Below, piece after piece: positions 42,504 to 52,025 of a stretch of 64,000 nucleotides of DNA. Within the stretch, counting starts at the first letter, position 1. Each line of letters starts with the position of its first letter. The notes beneath the pieces were generated by a model. That model had not been told where the DNA came from, made no database searches, and saw only the letters and a program-made list of their open reading frames with translations. The position numbers and the translations under genes were made by a program. This stretch comes from Plutella xylostella (taxonomy: Eukaryota > Arthropoda > Insecta > Lepidoptera > Plutellidae). The stretch covers positions 4,605,501 through 4,669,500 of the forward strand of contig NC_064011.1 in assembly GCF_932276165.1 (NCBI RefSeq). Reading direction: 5' to 3'.

Positions 42504-42644
42504 AAAAAAAAAAAAAATTTAAAATTTAAAATTTGAACTGTTTATTTCATAAAAAAGGTTAATTGGATAAATTAGTAATTCCCGGGTTTAATCTTTACAT
42601 ATTTGAGATTTTTATCCCTGGGAAGGTTGCCCTCATTTACATAA

Positions 42645-45600
42645 CTATGTGGTTATAATTAAGTGCCTTATCAATACAAACATAGTACAATTATCATTCT
42701 GGATGTTAATTATCTGCACGTACATCCCCTTCTTTCTTATATCTGTCATATATATATAGTAACGTTTAAGTAAACTTCGAACTTGCTTTGGATTTGCATC
42801 TCTTACATTATTTATTAAAGTTTTTGGTAGTGAGTTTAATATATGGGGTAGGCTGTACGTCCAAATTCTTCTTCCGTATTCGTTATTACAATTAGGTATA
42901 TTAAATGTGGGTGTTTTTGGCAGAGTTCGTAGGCTACCATATCTCTTCTTTAAGTTAAGTGACTGTATCTTATTCTGATTATCACATACAATTGCAAGTT
43001 TTACTTTATCATATACACTCATTACTTTACAATATTGGAACAAGTTTTCATAATTATTTCTATGTTCATATTTAATTTTTAATGGTACTATTGTTTTTAA
43101 CAGTCTGATTTGGATGTTATAAATACGTTTTAGGTATGTTTTATAGGTATAGCCATAACTCGTTATGCCGTAGTTTATTATTGAGTCTGCCATGGACAAG
43201 TATAGTAATCTCAAGGTGTTGTATGGTATCTTTTGTTTTAGAATTTTAATCTTAGCCAATATAGCTCTTAACCTATTACACACATGGTCCACATGCGGAC
43301 CCCAATTAAATTTATCGTCTATTACTAGGCCAAGGTAGGTATGTTGTTTTACAATTTCAAGAGGCTTACAATCACATGGTGTTTGTTGAAGATGCATACA
43401 GTTATGTTCGTGGGCTACGATTGTTGGTGTAATGCTAGATTTTAGGTATGATGAGTGGATGTGCATTAACTTAGTTTTTTCATAATTGATGGATAAACCA
43501 ACGTCGTGCGCCCATTTACATAACAGATCAAATTCTTTTTGCATTGTACATTGCGCAACCTCTAGGTCATGACATCCTACTATTAGACATGTGTCGTCAG
43601 CAAATTGGTAAACAGAAGCACGCTGGAATAGTTTACACATATCGTTTACATAAATCAAATATTCAGTTGGACCAATAACCGACCCTTGGGCCGTGCCCCG
43701 TAAGGATTGTTTTAGGTCACTATGCTCACCGGCAATACTAACTGTATTGTATCTGTTTGTATGGTAGTTTTTAAACCAATCCAGCGTTGGTCCCTGTATG
43801 CCATTCTGCTGCATTTTTTTATAAAGCGTTTCGTGGTTAAGTGTATCAAAAGCTTTGCTGAAATCAATCATGATTGCAAGTACATGTCTTTTATTATTCA
43901 AGTGATTATTAACCTCCTCAGTAAACAAAGATAGAAGTTGAGTGGTACTCTTCTTTCTTTGGAATCCGAATTGTTTCTCATGAATGATGCCATTGTTCGA
44001 TAAGAACTCATTAATTTTTTGTCCAAAATATTTTTCTATAATTTTATCTACGCAAGATAGTATAGTAATAGGCCTATAGTGATTTGTATTTGTAAAACAA
44101 CCTTTTTTGTGAATTGGTCTAACTAAACCGATTTTTAGTTGGTCGGGGTAAGTCGAAGTACTTATACATTGATTAATTAAATGTTTTATAACTGGTGTAA
44201 TTTTGAAGGAGATGTATTTTATATCTTTGGCTCTTATCTTATCGTATCCTGGACTTTTTTTGTCGTTAATTTTTTTAATAAGTTTTTCTACTATGATGTC
44301 ATTAATTTTATTAATTCTTAGTGATACTTTTGCCGTATTTATATATGAATTTTCATCAAGCAATGGCTCATTACACGAGATTACAATGTCGGAGACATTT
44401 TTCTCAAAATCTTGAGAGAATTTATCTGCTAGGTTTTTTGCTTTAATTCTAAAGGACTTTAATAGGATGTCATCTACAGCTTTTATAATCCTACCTGTGA
44501 GTCTATTAACAATTTCCCACATCTTTTTTGGGTTCTTAAAGTTATCATAAATTTCTTTTTTTGTAAAATTATTTTTTGCTTTATTAATAAATCTGTTTGT
44601 TCTATTTCTATATCTTTTGTATATAATCTCATTTTGTTTGTTAGTTACATCACTTAAATGTATTTGTAATAATTTTGATTTTTTATTACACATTTGCTTA
44701 AGTTTATCTGATATCCAGTTACAGTTATATTTTTGATTAGTTTTTATTGTTTTCTTTATACAACATTGATCGTATATACTGTTAAATTTATGCACTATAA
44801 AATCTAGAATATCGTTAGGGTTATTTATATCAAATACTGGTGTCCAGTCAATATTGTCAAGCTCCAATCTCAGCTTATTATCATCTATTTTGTTTATAGT
44901 TATATTTTGATCAATCGGCTTTTGACTGATATAGGCGAGACCGGTTATGAAGTGGTCGGCTAGTGCATTTCGCACAACAGCTGAGTGTAGGGTAGTGTTA
45001 TTGTACCCGCCTCGATCATTAGTATCGCGTACGAAAATGTGGTCAATGCATGTTTTAGATGTGCCTTTTACTGTGGTCTCAATTCTGGTATATTGATTAA
45101 TATACGATTGGAATCCGAGTTCAGATAAGGTATTTTGATAAGAGCTTGCCAACGGACTAGACACCAAGATATCTATATTTATATCACCAGCAATTAGAAA
45201 GTTTGAGTTTATCGGATAGTTATTCAACACTCTTGATAGTTCGTTAATAAAATTGCAAATATTTAACTTAGGGGGCCGGTATATAGCACACACATACATA
45301 TTATAGCCATCGGCTGTTATCACTTCACCAAGTAAGCACTCAAAACTAGATATATTCACTGGTATTTGTAGGAAAGTTACACTTTTATGAGCGTACACTA
45401 TAACGCCTCCTCCTTTCCGGTTGCTTCGTAGCTCCGTGTACATTGTATAGTTATTGAATCCAAACAGTGTTTTTGTCAGGTCATTCACATTACACTCAGT
45501 TACGATTATTATATGGATAGTTGGCTTGCTTGTGGCGATAATGTACTCTAGTTGGGAATGGTTTTTTATCAGTGATCTTATATTGACATGTAAAAGTAGT

Positions 45601-45725
45601 AGTTTATTTTGTCGAGGATTTATATCATGGGTATATTCACTCCAAGTGGAGTGGGTTGATTCATATACTTCTGTTTCATAATTATTCATTAAAGATGTAT
45701 ATTTTGTAATGACAATATAAAACAA
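42645..45725 (-). CDS. LINE ORF2: endonuclease and reverse transcriptase, 1026 aa
   Basis: Nicks target DNA and copies the element RNA by target-primed reverse transcription. An APE-type endonuclease covers about residues 43-265: HVNIRSL near 46, the catalytic Glu of VTE (77), GDINID with Asp181, the CIDHI segment (227-230) and the final DH (257-258). The reverse transcriptase covers about 480-780, with the first Asp in DFSKAFD (621) and FADD (708-711). The usual PQG before SVIGP is AQG (679-681). No RNase H domain follows; the C-terminal part has a WTYSLPHILNSLP segment as in jockey/CR1 relatives. No stop or frameshift over 1026 codons suggests a recent insertion. A second Met at residue 13 is an alternative start. 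ORF2 starts 53 bp after ORF1. Confidence 0.95.
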   Translation of the reverse strand: MFYIVITKYTSLMNNYETEVYESTHSTWSEYTHDINPRQNKLLLLHVNIRSLIKNHSQLEYIIATSKPTIHIIIVTECNVNDLTKTLFGFNNYTMYTELRSNRKGGGVIVYAHKSVTFLQIPVNISSFECLLGEVITADGYNMYVCAIYRPPKLNICNFINELSRVLNNYPINSNFLIAGDINIDILVSSPLASSYQNTLSELGFQSYINQYTRIETTVKGTSKTCIDHIFVRDTNDRGGYNNTTLHSAVVRNALADHFITGLAYISQKPIDQNITINKIDDNKLRLELDNIDWTPVFDINNPNDILDFIVHKFNSIYDQCCIKKTIKTNQKYNCNWISDKLKQMCNKKSKLLQIHLSDVTNKQNEIIYKRYRNRTNRFINKAKNNFTKKEIYDNFKNPKKMWEIVNRLTGRIIKAVDDILLKSFRIKAKNLADKFSQDFEKNVSDIVISCNEPLLDENSYINTAKVSLRINKINDIIVEKLIKKINDKKSPGYDKIRAKDIKYISFKITPVIKHLINQCISTSTYPDQLKIGLVRPIHKKGCFTNTNHYRPITILSCVDKIIEKYFGQKINEFLSNNGIIHEKQFGFQRKKSTTQLLSLFTEEVNNHLNNKRHVLAIMIDFSKAFDTLNHETLYKKMQQNGIQGPTLDWFKNYHTNRYNTVSIAGEHSDLKQSLRGTAQGSVIGPTEYLIYVNDMCKLFQRASVYQFADDTCLIVGCHDLEVAQCTMQKEFDLLCKWAHDVGLSINYEKTKLMHIHSSYLKSSITPTIVAHEHNCMHLQQTPCDCKPLEIVKQHTYLGLVIDDKFNWGPHVDHVCNRLRAILAKIKILKQKIPYNTLRLLYLSMADSIINYGITSYGYTYKTYLKRIYNIQIRLLKTIVPLKIKYEHRNNYENLFQYCKVMSVYDKVKLAIVCDNQNKIQSLNLKKRYGSLRTLPKTPTFNIPNCNNEYGRRIWTYSLPHILNSLPKTLINNVRDANPKQVRSLLKRYYIYMTDIRKKGMYVQIINIQNDNCTMFVLIRHLIITT

Positions 45726-45778
45726 ATATTGTCGCAGTTAAGAGAAGTGGAGTAAACTTTAATGTAAGTTTACATACC

Positions 45779-46483
45779 TCATTTTAGCAGCTCCTTCTTG
45801 ATCGTTTCGATGTCGTTGGCTGATCGCACATAGTACACTTTTTTATCCCCGTCATTTTTACGTACCATTACCAAGCCATCTTTGCACCACACATATTTAC
45901 ATAGTGATTTCTCCTTCAGGTCTGTTTTTCCTCTCCATAGCAGGTACGCCGTAGTAGGGCTCAATGCTGCACGCACGAAGACCTTAGAGTCGCCACTGAC
46001 CCCGAGGTCCCTGGCGCTGATGCTGGTACTCCTCGCGGCGGCTAGCCATGAGTCGCGGCGCCCCTCACGCAGGGTCACAACGATAGGCGCATCTGCCATG
46101 GCACGGGCTCCTTGTGCTACGCCGGGCTTGATGGGTTTTTTCTTCCTGTACACTTTTACAATGTCCTCTTCTTTTTGTTGGATTATCTTGCTCACAAGCG
46201 AAGCTAATTTCTTAACGTCTTTTTCGTCCTCGGTGACGCCACAGATCTCGATGTCGTTACAGAATTGGGCTTGCTCCATTTTATTAATTTTTTGCTGCAG
46301 GACCTCGTTCTTGAGTTCTAAGTTTGCAATTTTATTGTTTGCGTTCTTGCACTGATTTTCCATTAGTTTTACTCGACAGTCATAGTCTTTTATTTTATCT
46401 TCAAAGTCATCTATTTTATCGGAGTAAAATTTGAGGGTACTCTGTAACTCATCGCGTATGATTTCGCGGACCGTTTGCCGCAT
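45779..46483 (-). CDS. LINE ORF1: coiled-coil RNA-binding-like protein, 234 aa, probably N-truncated
   Basis: ORF1 proteins of this group coat the element RNA. Residues about 10-72 form a charged heptad-type coiled coil (DKIDDFEDKIKDYDC, LELKNEVLQQKINKMEQ). It is followed by FCNDIEICGV, the start of an RRM-like fold, and a C-terminal KYVWCKDGLVMVRK segment with basic residues. Many lepidopteran relatives, as I recall them, have an N-terminal PHD-like zinc finger before the coiled coil; none is present here. The frame is open upstream of Met1 to the minisatellite junction (KVRE before the Met), so the natural start was probably lost in 5' truncation. Confidence 0.85.
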   Translation of the reverse strand: MRQTVREIIRDELQSTLKFYSDKIDDFEDKIKDYDCRVKLMENQCKNANNKIANLELKNEVLQQKINKMEQAQFCNDIEICGVTEDEKDVKKLASLVSKIIQQKEEDIVKVYRKKKPIKPGVAQGARAMADAPIVVTLREGRRDSWLAAARSTSISARDLGVSGDSKVFVRAALSPTTAYLLWRGKTDLKEKSLCKYVWCKDGLVMVRKNDGDKKVYYVRSANDIETIKKELLK

Positions 46484-46495
46484 TTCACGAACCTT

Positions 46496-46640
46496 TCGTC
46501 TACTTTCCCATTTCGTCCACTATCCAACTTCGTCCACTTTCCAACTTCGTCCACTTTCCCGCTTCGTCCACTTTCCCACTTCGTACACTTTCCCACTTTG
46601 TCTGCTTTCCCACATCGTCCACTTGCATACTTCGACTCGG
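46496..46640 (+). repeat. 17-bp minisatellite, right part (about eight units)
   Basis: Continues the TTCGTCCACTTTCCCAC-type array in the same phase. Together with the left part it would have been about 14 units (about 240 bp) before the LINE arrived. The 60-83 codon frames here merely translate the repeat. Confidence 0.92.
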
Positions 46641-46679
46641 AAAGTTTAATTTCTGGTCCTAAAGAAAATAGGACAAGGC

Positions 46680-46768
46680 CCGGTATTCCACCAAAGCTGA
46701 GAGGAGAGGAGATGTGTTTTGAATAACCATTCAGATTTCGTTATTTCCACATCTCCTCTCCGCATTAT
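46680..46768. repeat. Small inverted element next to the minisatellite
   Basis: GGAGAGGAGATGTG and CACATCTCCTCTCC pair across about 33 bp, preceded by CCCGGTATTCCACCAAAGC. It sits between the minisatellite and the right half of the SINE, so it belongs to the insertion. Confidence 0.6.
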
Positions 46769-47039
46769 ACTTATTCCAAAACGGCGATATGGTTCGCAAC
46801 TTATCACGTGAGTACAAATGTGCTGCGAAAAGTGGGTGGCTCACTTGTGAGCCACCTCTGACTACCCCTTCGGGGATTACAGTCGTGAGTGCATATACAA
46901 TATGTATAGCTATGCATAAACCGAATTGCACATGTCTAGGGGTGTGAGTCAGGAAAACATAAATCGATGAGTAATTAGGTTTCGTATCAATTAATAAATT
47001 AACGGGAGCAGTCGCGCCGTCCCTGAAGTGCAACTATAG

Positions 47040-47935
47040 AGTAGAAGGTAAATGCAGTGGGTTTGTTGAGGTTTCTTTCTTTCTTTTTTTGTCACGTCGG
47101 GTTTCGTCCTCGTAAGGACAGTGAACCAACATATTAACTGACTACCGCTTGTATTCCAATAAAAAAATAAAAACTTTTATTGGAGTTTTAAACGAAATTG
47201 CCAGCGTTTATTTTTTTCACTTATGATATCACTTAAGATAAATGAGGTTTCTGTAATACAACGCTATTTCAGGCTATGTTACCTTATCTTACGAACACTT
47301 TGTAAGCTCTAATAAATAGAGGGTTACGATACCCGTTTTCTAAAACTACGTATTGTTTTATAGTGCCTATAATTCCCGACGACTTGGTCATAAACCACAG
47401 GCACTATACCTTCAGTCAGACGGCAGTCTGACATCAGGGATCCATGGAGCAGTGGATCTAGCCGCTGCAGCGTATATCCACAGTACTCACAAGGAGAGTC
47501 GCCTCGGGGTGGTGAGACCCCTCCCTGATGTCCTGACAGATGCCGGAGCTGTAAATAAAGGGTTAATAAAACCATCCCTCTACATATTTCTTTACTCTAC
47601 AGATGAACCTTTTGGCAATGTTTACTCATTATAAATTCTCGAGCGACACCCGCCATTTTGAAAATACCAAGTGTTTTGGAATTATAATAATTTTTGGCAT
47701 AAAAACGCGTATGTTTTTGGACGCTCCAGACTAATAAAGAAGCAGATGGAATGGTTATTTTTAAAGAAGTTGTTTTTCTTCAGCTGCTAAAAAGAGGTAA
47801 ATTAAAAATAATTTGCATTTCAAACTTTGCATACAGACTGACAGTTTGTTTGAATAATCATGAATTCGGATTTAGAGGTTGACGCATGCAACGAATGTAA
47901 AGTGAATGACCATCCAAATACCGAAGTCTTTTTCA
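47040..47935. other. Unclassified; GC-richer block 47340-47600
   Basis: The block holds a 93-codon plus frame (47353-47634) and an 83-codon minus frame without recognisable domains. It contains TCCCTGATGTCCTGACAG and AATAAAGGGTTAATAAAACC, so the 3' part of an unknown retroelement is possible. No splice sites support a host exon. Confidence 0.3.
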
Positions 47936-47939
47936 GAAG

Positions 47940-48200
47940 CATGATCACAGGATTCGATACTATTTTCGAATCTACAATAACATTTGGAAAAAGAACATTG
48001 TCATCAACTGTCAATGTCAAAAATGTAAGGTAAATTCAATACCAATTTGGCAAATTTGTCAGTTCCAAAAGTGACATTTGTTTTTTCCATATGTTTGTGT
48101 AGATTGCATTGTTCACATTACCTGACACAAGTCACTTGGAGAGGCTCTTTTCGTGGTGTACGCTTAGATTGACAATAAATTAACAAGATGGAGTGTCAGT
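47940..48200 (+). repeat. Dispersed repeats W and N, fragments
   Basis: ATTCGATACTATTTTCGAA and AAAAGTGACATTTGTTTTTT belong to W. ACAAGATGGAGTGTCAGTGC (48187-48206) is an N terminus. Confidence 0.5.
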
Positions 48201-48595
48201 GCTAAAGAAACCCTTAAGGTCCGTTCACACAGACCGGCTCGGCCGCACCGATTTTTTTAAAAATTATATCACGTTGAAAACAGAACCTTTTTTCATCGCA
48301 ACAAGGTTTACTTTCGGTTGCCAGCTTAAAAGTGTGAGACCCTCAGTGTCCCGGTACATGCGAAGACAAAAGCTCTTGTTTTTTATGCGTTTTTTTTATT
48401 GACTAGTACAATGGCGTACAGAGCGAGTGGTTGAATAAATTGGACGTCCGCCAAACGGCCCTCCGCCGATGCACAGGAGAGTTATGTGCGTGTGTAGTGA
48501 GCGGGCAGTCCAGACACTTCCTAGTCATAGCCACGTGTAATGTAACTGACAGACTTCGTAGTAGGTTTACTTTTGGTGGTTGTAAGGATGAGCGG

Positions 48596-48630
48596 CTGTG
48601 TGTGTGTGTGTGATTGCACACACACCCCGA
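48596..48630. repeat. (TG)n with complementary (CA)n hairpin
   Basis: TGTGTGTGTGTGTGATTGCA then CACACACCCC, a short snap-back microsatellite. Confidence 0.7.
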
Positions 48631-49690
48631 TTTGCGGGGTGTTGCAAAAATGGGATAGCTAACCGAAACAAAATTGAGCTTGTCAATCTAAACAACACTA
48701 TTGAATATTTCCGAAAAAAAATTATCTCAGAGTATAAATCATATAACCAACAAACTTTATATTGATAAGCAAATATTTTATGTGCGATGTTTTAATAGTC
48801 CCTATTACAATTTCCTCTTTTTAACACCCTTTATAATAGCTTTAAACCTAAACACCGATGAGCACTATCTCTGTTGAGGTCAGCCATTAGAGGATGGGAA
48901 TTTTTTAGGGAGCGCTCTATGTAAGAAAATCTACGCATTTTTCTCTACGTTAACTATTTACCCGTACATTTTGTACTAAGCGGTTACCCCACTGCCCAAA
49001 CACTGCACTCTGGTAATGCACCAAATAGAAAAAGCACTTGACTAGTGGGGTTTTTGACTCGGCCGCGGGACGCTTTTATTTGCTCGCGTTACATTTCGGC
49101 TACAGCGGCGATCGCCGTTTGTTTTATGTCTAGCGAACATTGTTTGTTGTGATGTGTACAATGTATGGCCTTACAGCCTTGTTCACTCTTCAACACCCAG
49201 AGGTTTCGCGTTCTATATCCGGGCTAGATAGATGGATAAATAAAATACATTTTATTTGTACACCAAAAAATTTAAGGGCCAGCTGAAATCCAGCGTTGTG
49301 GCCTCACTGTCCACAGCATATGCTGAGCTGGTGCCGTTTTGACTGTCTGGACAACAAACTTTGTTCATCTTAAGTAAAAAAAGAATAATAAAAGACAGTG
49401 GCGAAATCTGACTAAAGGTGTTCTAAATAAGGAAAAAATAATTAAAACTTACCAACATTAAAACTTAACCACTTTTAAAAACGATACTTAGTTCGGGGGA
49501 AACATCTAGAATAGTACAAAGACTTGATTTTTCAGCACCCTATATCTTCGTTCTCCCATGCCTCATAATAATAAAGTTTACACCAGGATATACTGTAGTC
49601 ATGGGCTACACATCAGTATATGTATTTCAGCAATGACTGCTCTGGCGGGTCATGGCGCCATAGAGATTTGGCCATTCTCCTTTAACAAGT
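48631..49690. other. No firm feature; CpG patch at 49050-49140
   Basis: Mostly AT-rich. ACTCGGCCGCGGGACGC and CTACAGCGGCGATCGCCG form a short CpG-rich patch without an ORF or splice-site pair. Confidence 0.3.
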
Positions 49691-50309
49691 TGTAACTTAA
49701 TTAACAAAAGCCGGTCTTATCACTCGATCTCTGCCTGACAACCTTTGGTTAGATTGATATTTTTATCGTAAAAAAAATATTACGCTCAAGAAGGAGTATC
49801 ACATTCGCAGATACGGTAACAAAAGCATTTAAATTCACATTCAGAGTGGATTACTTGAGTGTTAGTGATAAAAACTTAAAAACAATAAACATGGTATTAC
49901 GTTTGCAATTTCATCAAAACAGCGCATCTCGTTATAGAAAGCGAGAACTCAAAGCAAGAATAGAAATAGCACTATTACTTACTATAATAAACAAATAACA
50001 ATGGAAAGAATGCATCTCTACAAGCTATCATATTCTAATACTGTTGAAGAACCCTCCTTGCCCAGGAACTAATACTCTCTATGGAATGGATGGAAACTGT
50101 GTTGAAGGGAAAAAAGAGCTATTTCGCATTGTATCTTTGTAAATGTTACCAAATGAATGTAGGTTTTACATTTGGTATTTTTGGAATATTGCAGTGAGTA
50201 TTCTTGTTACATAAATACATAATTCAATTAATAGTTTCATAAAAAAAAAAAAAACATTAATACATTTTGTGGGATGGCCGTGTGTGAGATTTCCCCATTT
50301 ATTATTAAA

Positions 50310-50525
50310 CTAGCTGTTCCCGCGCGCTTCGCTTCGCCTTAAAAAGTTTTCCCGTGGGAATTCCGGGATAAAAAAGTAGCCTATGTTCTTTCCCAGGGTC
50401 TAGACCGTATGTATACCAAATTTCATTCAAATCCGTTCAGTAGTTTTGGCGTGAAAGAGTAACAGACAGAGAGACAGACAGACAGACAGACACAGTTACT
50501 TTCGCATTTATAATATTAGTAAGGA
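50310..50525 (-). mobile_element. Helitron-like non-autonomous element, complete
   Basis: On the minus strand it starts TCCTTACTAATATTATAA and ends CGCGGGAACAGCTAG. A GC-rich stem-prone segment with AAGGCGAAGCGAAGCGCG lies just before the end. It sits between A and T, has no terminal inverted repeat and no target duplication. Starting TC, ending CTRR and inserting at AT define Helitrons. The internal GTCT tract varies in length between copies. Confidence 0.82.
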
Positions 50526-50605
50526 TTACACACACGAGGTGCTCAATGAAAAAGCTCCAGTGACATATGAAACGTCAAAGACAGGTTGAACTTTTTCATT
50601 GCACA

Positions 50606-50760
50606 TTAGATAGATAGATAGATAGAATATTCATTATTTGTACACACACATAAAATAAACCTAACTACTTAACTTAAATACTAACACATATGTACAAAAA
50701 TGCCGATCTTATCGCTTAAAGCGATTTTTTCAAGACAACCTTAGGGTGGAAGGATATTTA
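50606..50760 (-). repeat. T2-like LINE tail with (GATA)n
   Basis: A GATA repeat (50607-50626), TGCCGATCTTATCGCTTAAA, GCGATTTTTTCAAGACAACC. A diverged relative of the T2 3' end. Similar remnant at 49695-49760. Confidence 0.55.
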
Positions 50761-50799
50761 CATTAGTTAGTATTATTTTTCTGTTCGTGTTCTCTCGAT

Positions 50800-51091
50800 A
50801 ACTTTAGTTCTCCTGCGAAGAAATCCGCAGGAGAACTAAAGTTACCGACATAGCCAAAAGGATTAGCACGCTGAAGTGGAAGAGCCGACGACCGCTGGAG
50901 TACAAAGGTTCTGGAGTGGAGACCCCGTGTCGGCAAACGGCGTGTCGGTCGCCCCCCAACCCGTTGGTCTGATGATCTGCGGAAGGTAGCGGGAAGCCGC
51001 TGGATGCAGATGGCGGGTGACCGTTTGGGGTGGCGATCGTTAGGAGAGGCCTATGTCCAACAGTGGACTACAGAAGGCTGAGAGAGAGAGA
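50800..51091 (+). pseudogene. RTE-like LINE C-terminal stub with 5' snap-back and 11-bp duplication
   Basis: About 85 codons of the RTE-type C-terminus with one frameshift near 50912: LKWKSRR in one frame, then VGRPPTRWSDDLRKVAGSRW and EAYVQQWTTEG before TGA in another. A GA-rich tail follows. Flanked by GTTCTCTCGAT (50789-50799, 51092-51102). The first 18 bases (50800-50817) are the exact reverse complement of 50826-50843, across 8 bp. Confidence 0.88.
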
Positions 51092-51102
51092 GTTCTCTCG
51101 AT

Positions 51103-51847
51103 GCAAAACTGCATAATGCACTGTCCACGTTAGTTCCTAGTTCCGTGGACTTCGTACTTAACTCGTTATGCAAGAGGGGGGGTGAAGATTGAATACAGGG
51201 GGCGGGGGGTGCTTATGTTATTACCTCTCTAAGACGGAGCGGGATGAAATTGATTATGTGTTTTTTATGCAGTTGATTATAGGTCATAGTGGAGTTTCTG
51301 TTTTGTTTATTGGCTGCAGCTTTTTTAATACTACTCAATTGCGGTAAAAAAAGGGCTGTCAATCAATAATAAAATTACAAAAAAAACGCAGATATCTTTA
51401 GAGATTGTGAAACAAATTGTTAATACTTGTCGAATATGTAAGCTAGAGGTAGATTAATAATAAAAACCTGCAACCTTGCCTACTTTTGTGGCTCCTTGAC
51501 TTTCTTGCAATAAACCATACTCTAATTTAACACCTCTGCGGGAAGATTCAACCTCGTAATCATATTTGCTCAGTAAAAATAATACCAAAATACAACTCAA
51601 CCACAATAACAAGACATCCGACACAGCAAGTACTTGACCTGTCCAATATCCGTCGGCAACTCAACTTATTATGCATTAAGGCGAGGGGCCGCGCGCATTG
51701 TACGTACAATATAGGTACAACGTACAAGGGTCGGCCTATATTAAACTGTAGAATACGCCAATATCTAGGGTTGAAGTAAGGGTTCGTCTTGGTACAGTCA
51801 GGCGCAAAGACCTGTATGACTAGATGCCACAATTGCTGTGCAATCCT
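51103..51847. other. No recognisable feature
   Basis: AT-rich with a G-rich patch near 51175-51220. The 90-codon minus frame has no recognisable domain. Confidence 0.35.
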
Positions 51848-51848
51848 A

Positions 51849-52025
51849 ATCCTAACTAATATTATAAATGCGAAAGTAACTGTGTCTGTCTGTCTGTCTG
51901 TCTGTCTGTTACTCTTTCACGCCAAAACTGCTGAACGGATTTTAATGAAATTTGGTTTACATACGGTCTAGACCCTGGGAAAGAACATAGGCTACTTTTT
52001 ATCCCGGAATTCTCACGGGAAGGAC
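51849..52025 (+). mobile_element. Helitron-like element, 3'-truncated
   Basis: Starts TCCTAACTAATATTATAA after A, five TCTG units, GGAAAGAACATAGGCTACTT, then ATTCTCACGGGAA before breaking off. Confidence 0.75.

Larger units (their letters stand above)
42504..46495 (-). mobile_element. Near-complete jockey-superfamily (CR1-like) non-LTR retrotransposon
   Basis: A 3.99-kb element on the minus strand with ORF1 and ORF2 intact. The sense-strand 3' end has AATAAA (complement of 42541-42546) followed by AAATTTT repeats and a 14-base T-run rather than poly(A), as in CR1-like elements with simple-repeat tails. TCGTCT flanks both ends (42498-42503, 46496-46501); in a tandem array the true duplication could be longer by multiples of 17. 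ORF1 starts only about 12 bp from the right junction, so the 5' untranslated region, and probably part of ORF1, is missing. It likely cannot drive its own transcription. Confidence 0.9.
42300..46904 (+). mobile_element. SINE-B2 split by a 4.4-kb insertion, 15-bp target duplication
   Basis: The left half (42300-42379) holds TCTTACGGTGATGGAAAACA and CTAGATTCTAGATGTGTATC. The right half (46769-46904) resumes with TTCCAAAACGGCGATATGG, GGGTGGCTCACTTGTGAGCC and TTCGGGGATTACAGTCGTGA. In the uninterrupted copy at 26722 these halves are adjacent. Perfect repeats TATAGCTATGCATAA (42285-42299, 46905-46919) mark the original SINE insertion. An older SINE-B2 3' piece lies just upstream (about 42215-42284). 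Confidence 0.85.

Noticed and set aside
46411..46726. Serine- and phenylalanine-rich 61-83 residue proteins
   Set aside because: They are translations of the 17-bp minisatellite; the period is not a multiple of three and frames rotate.
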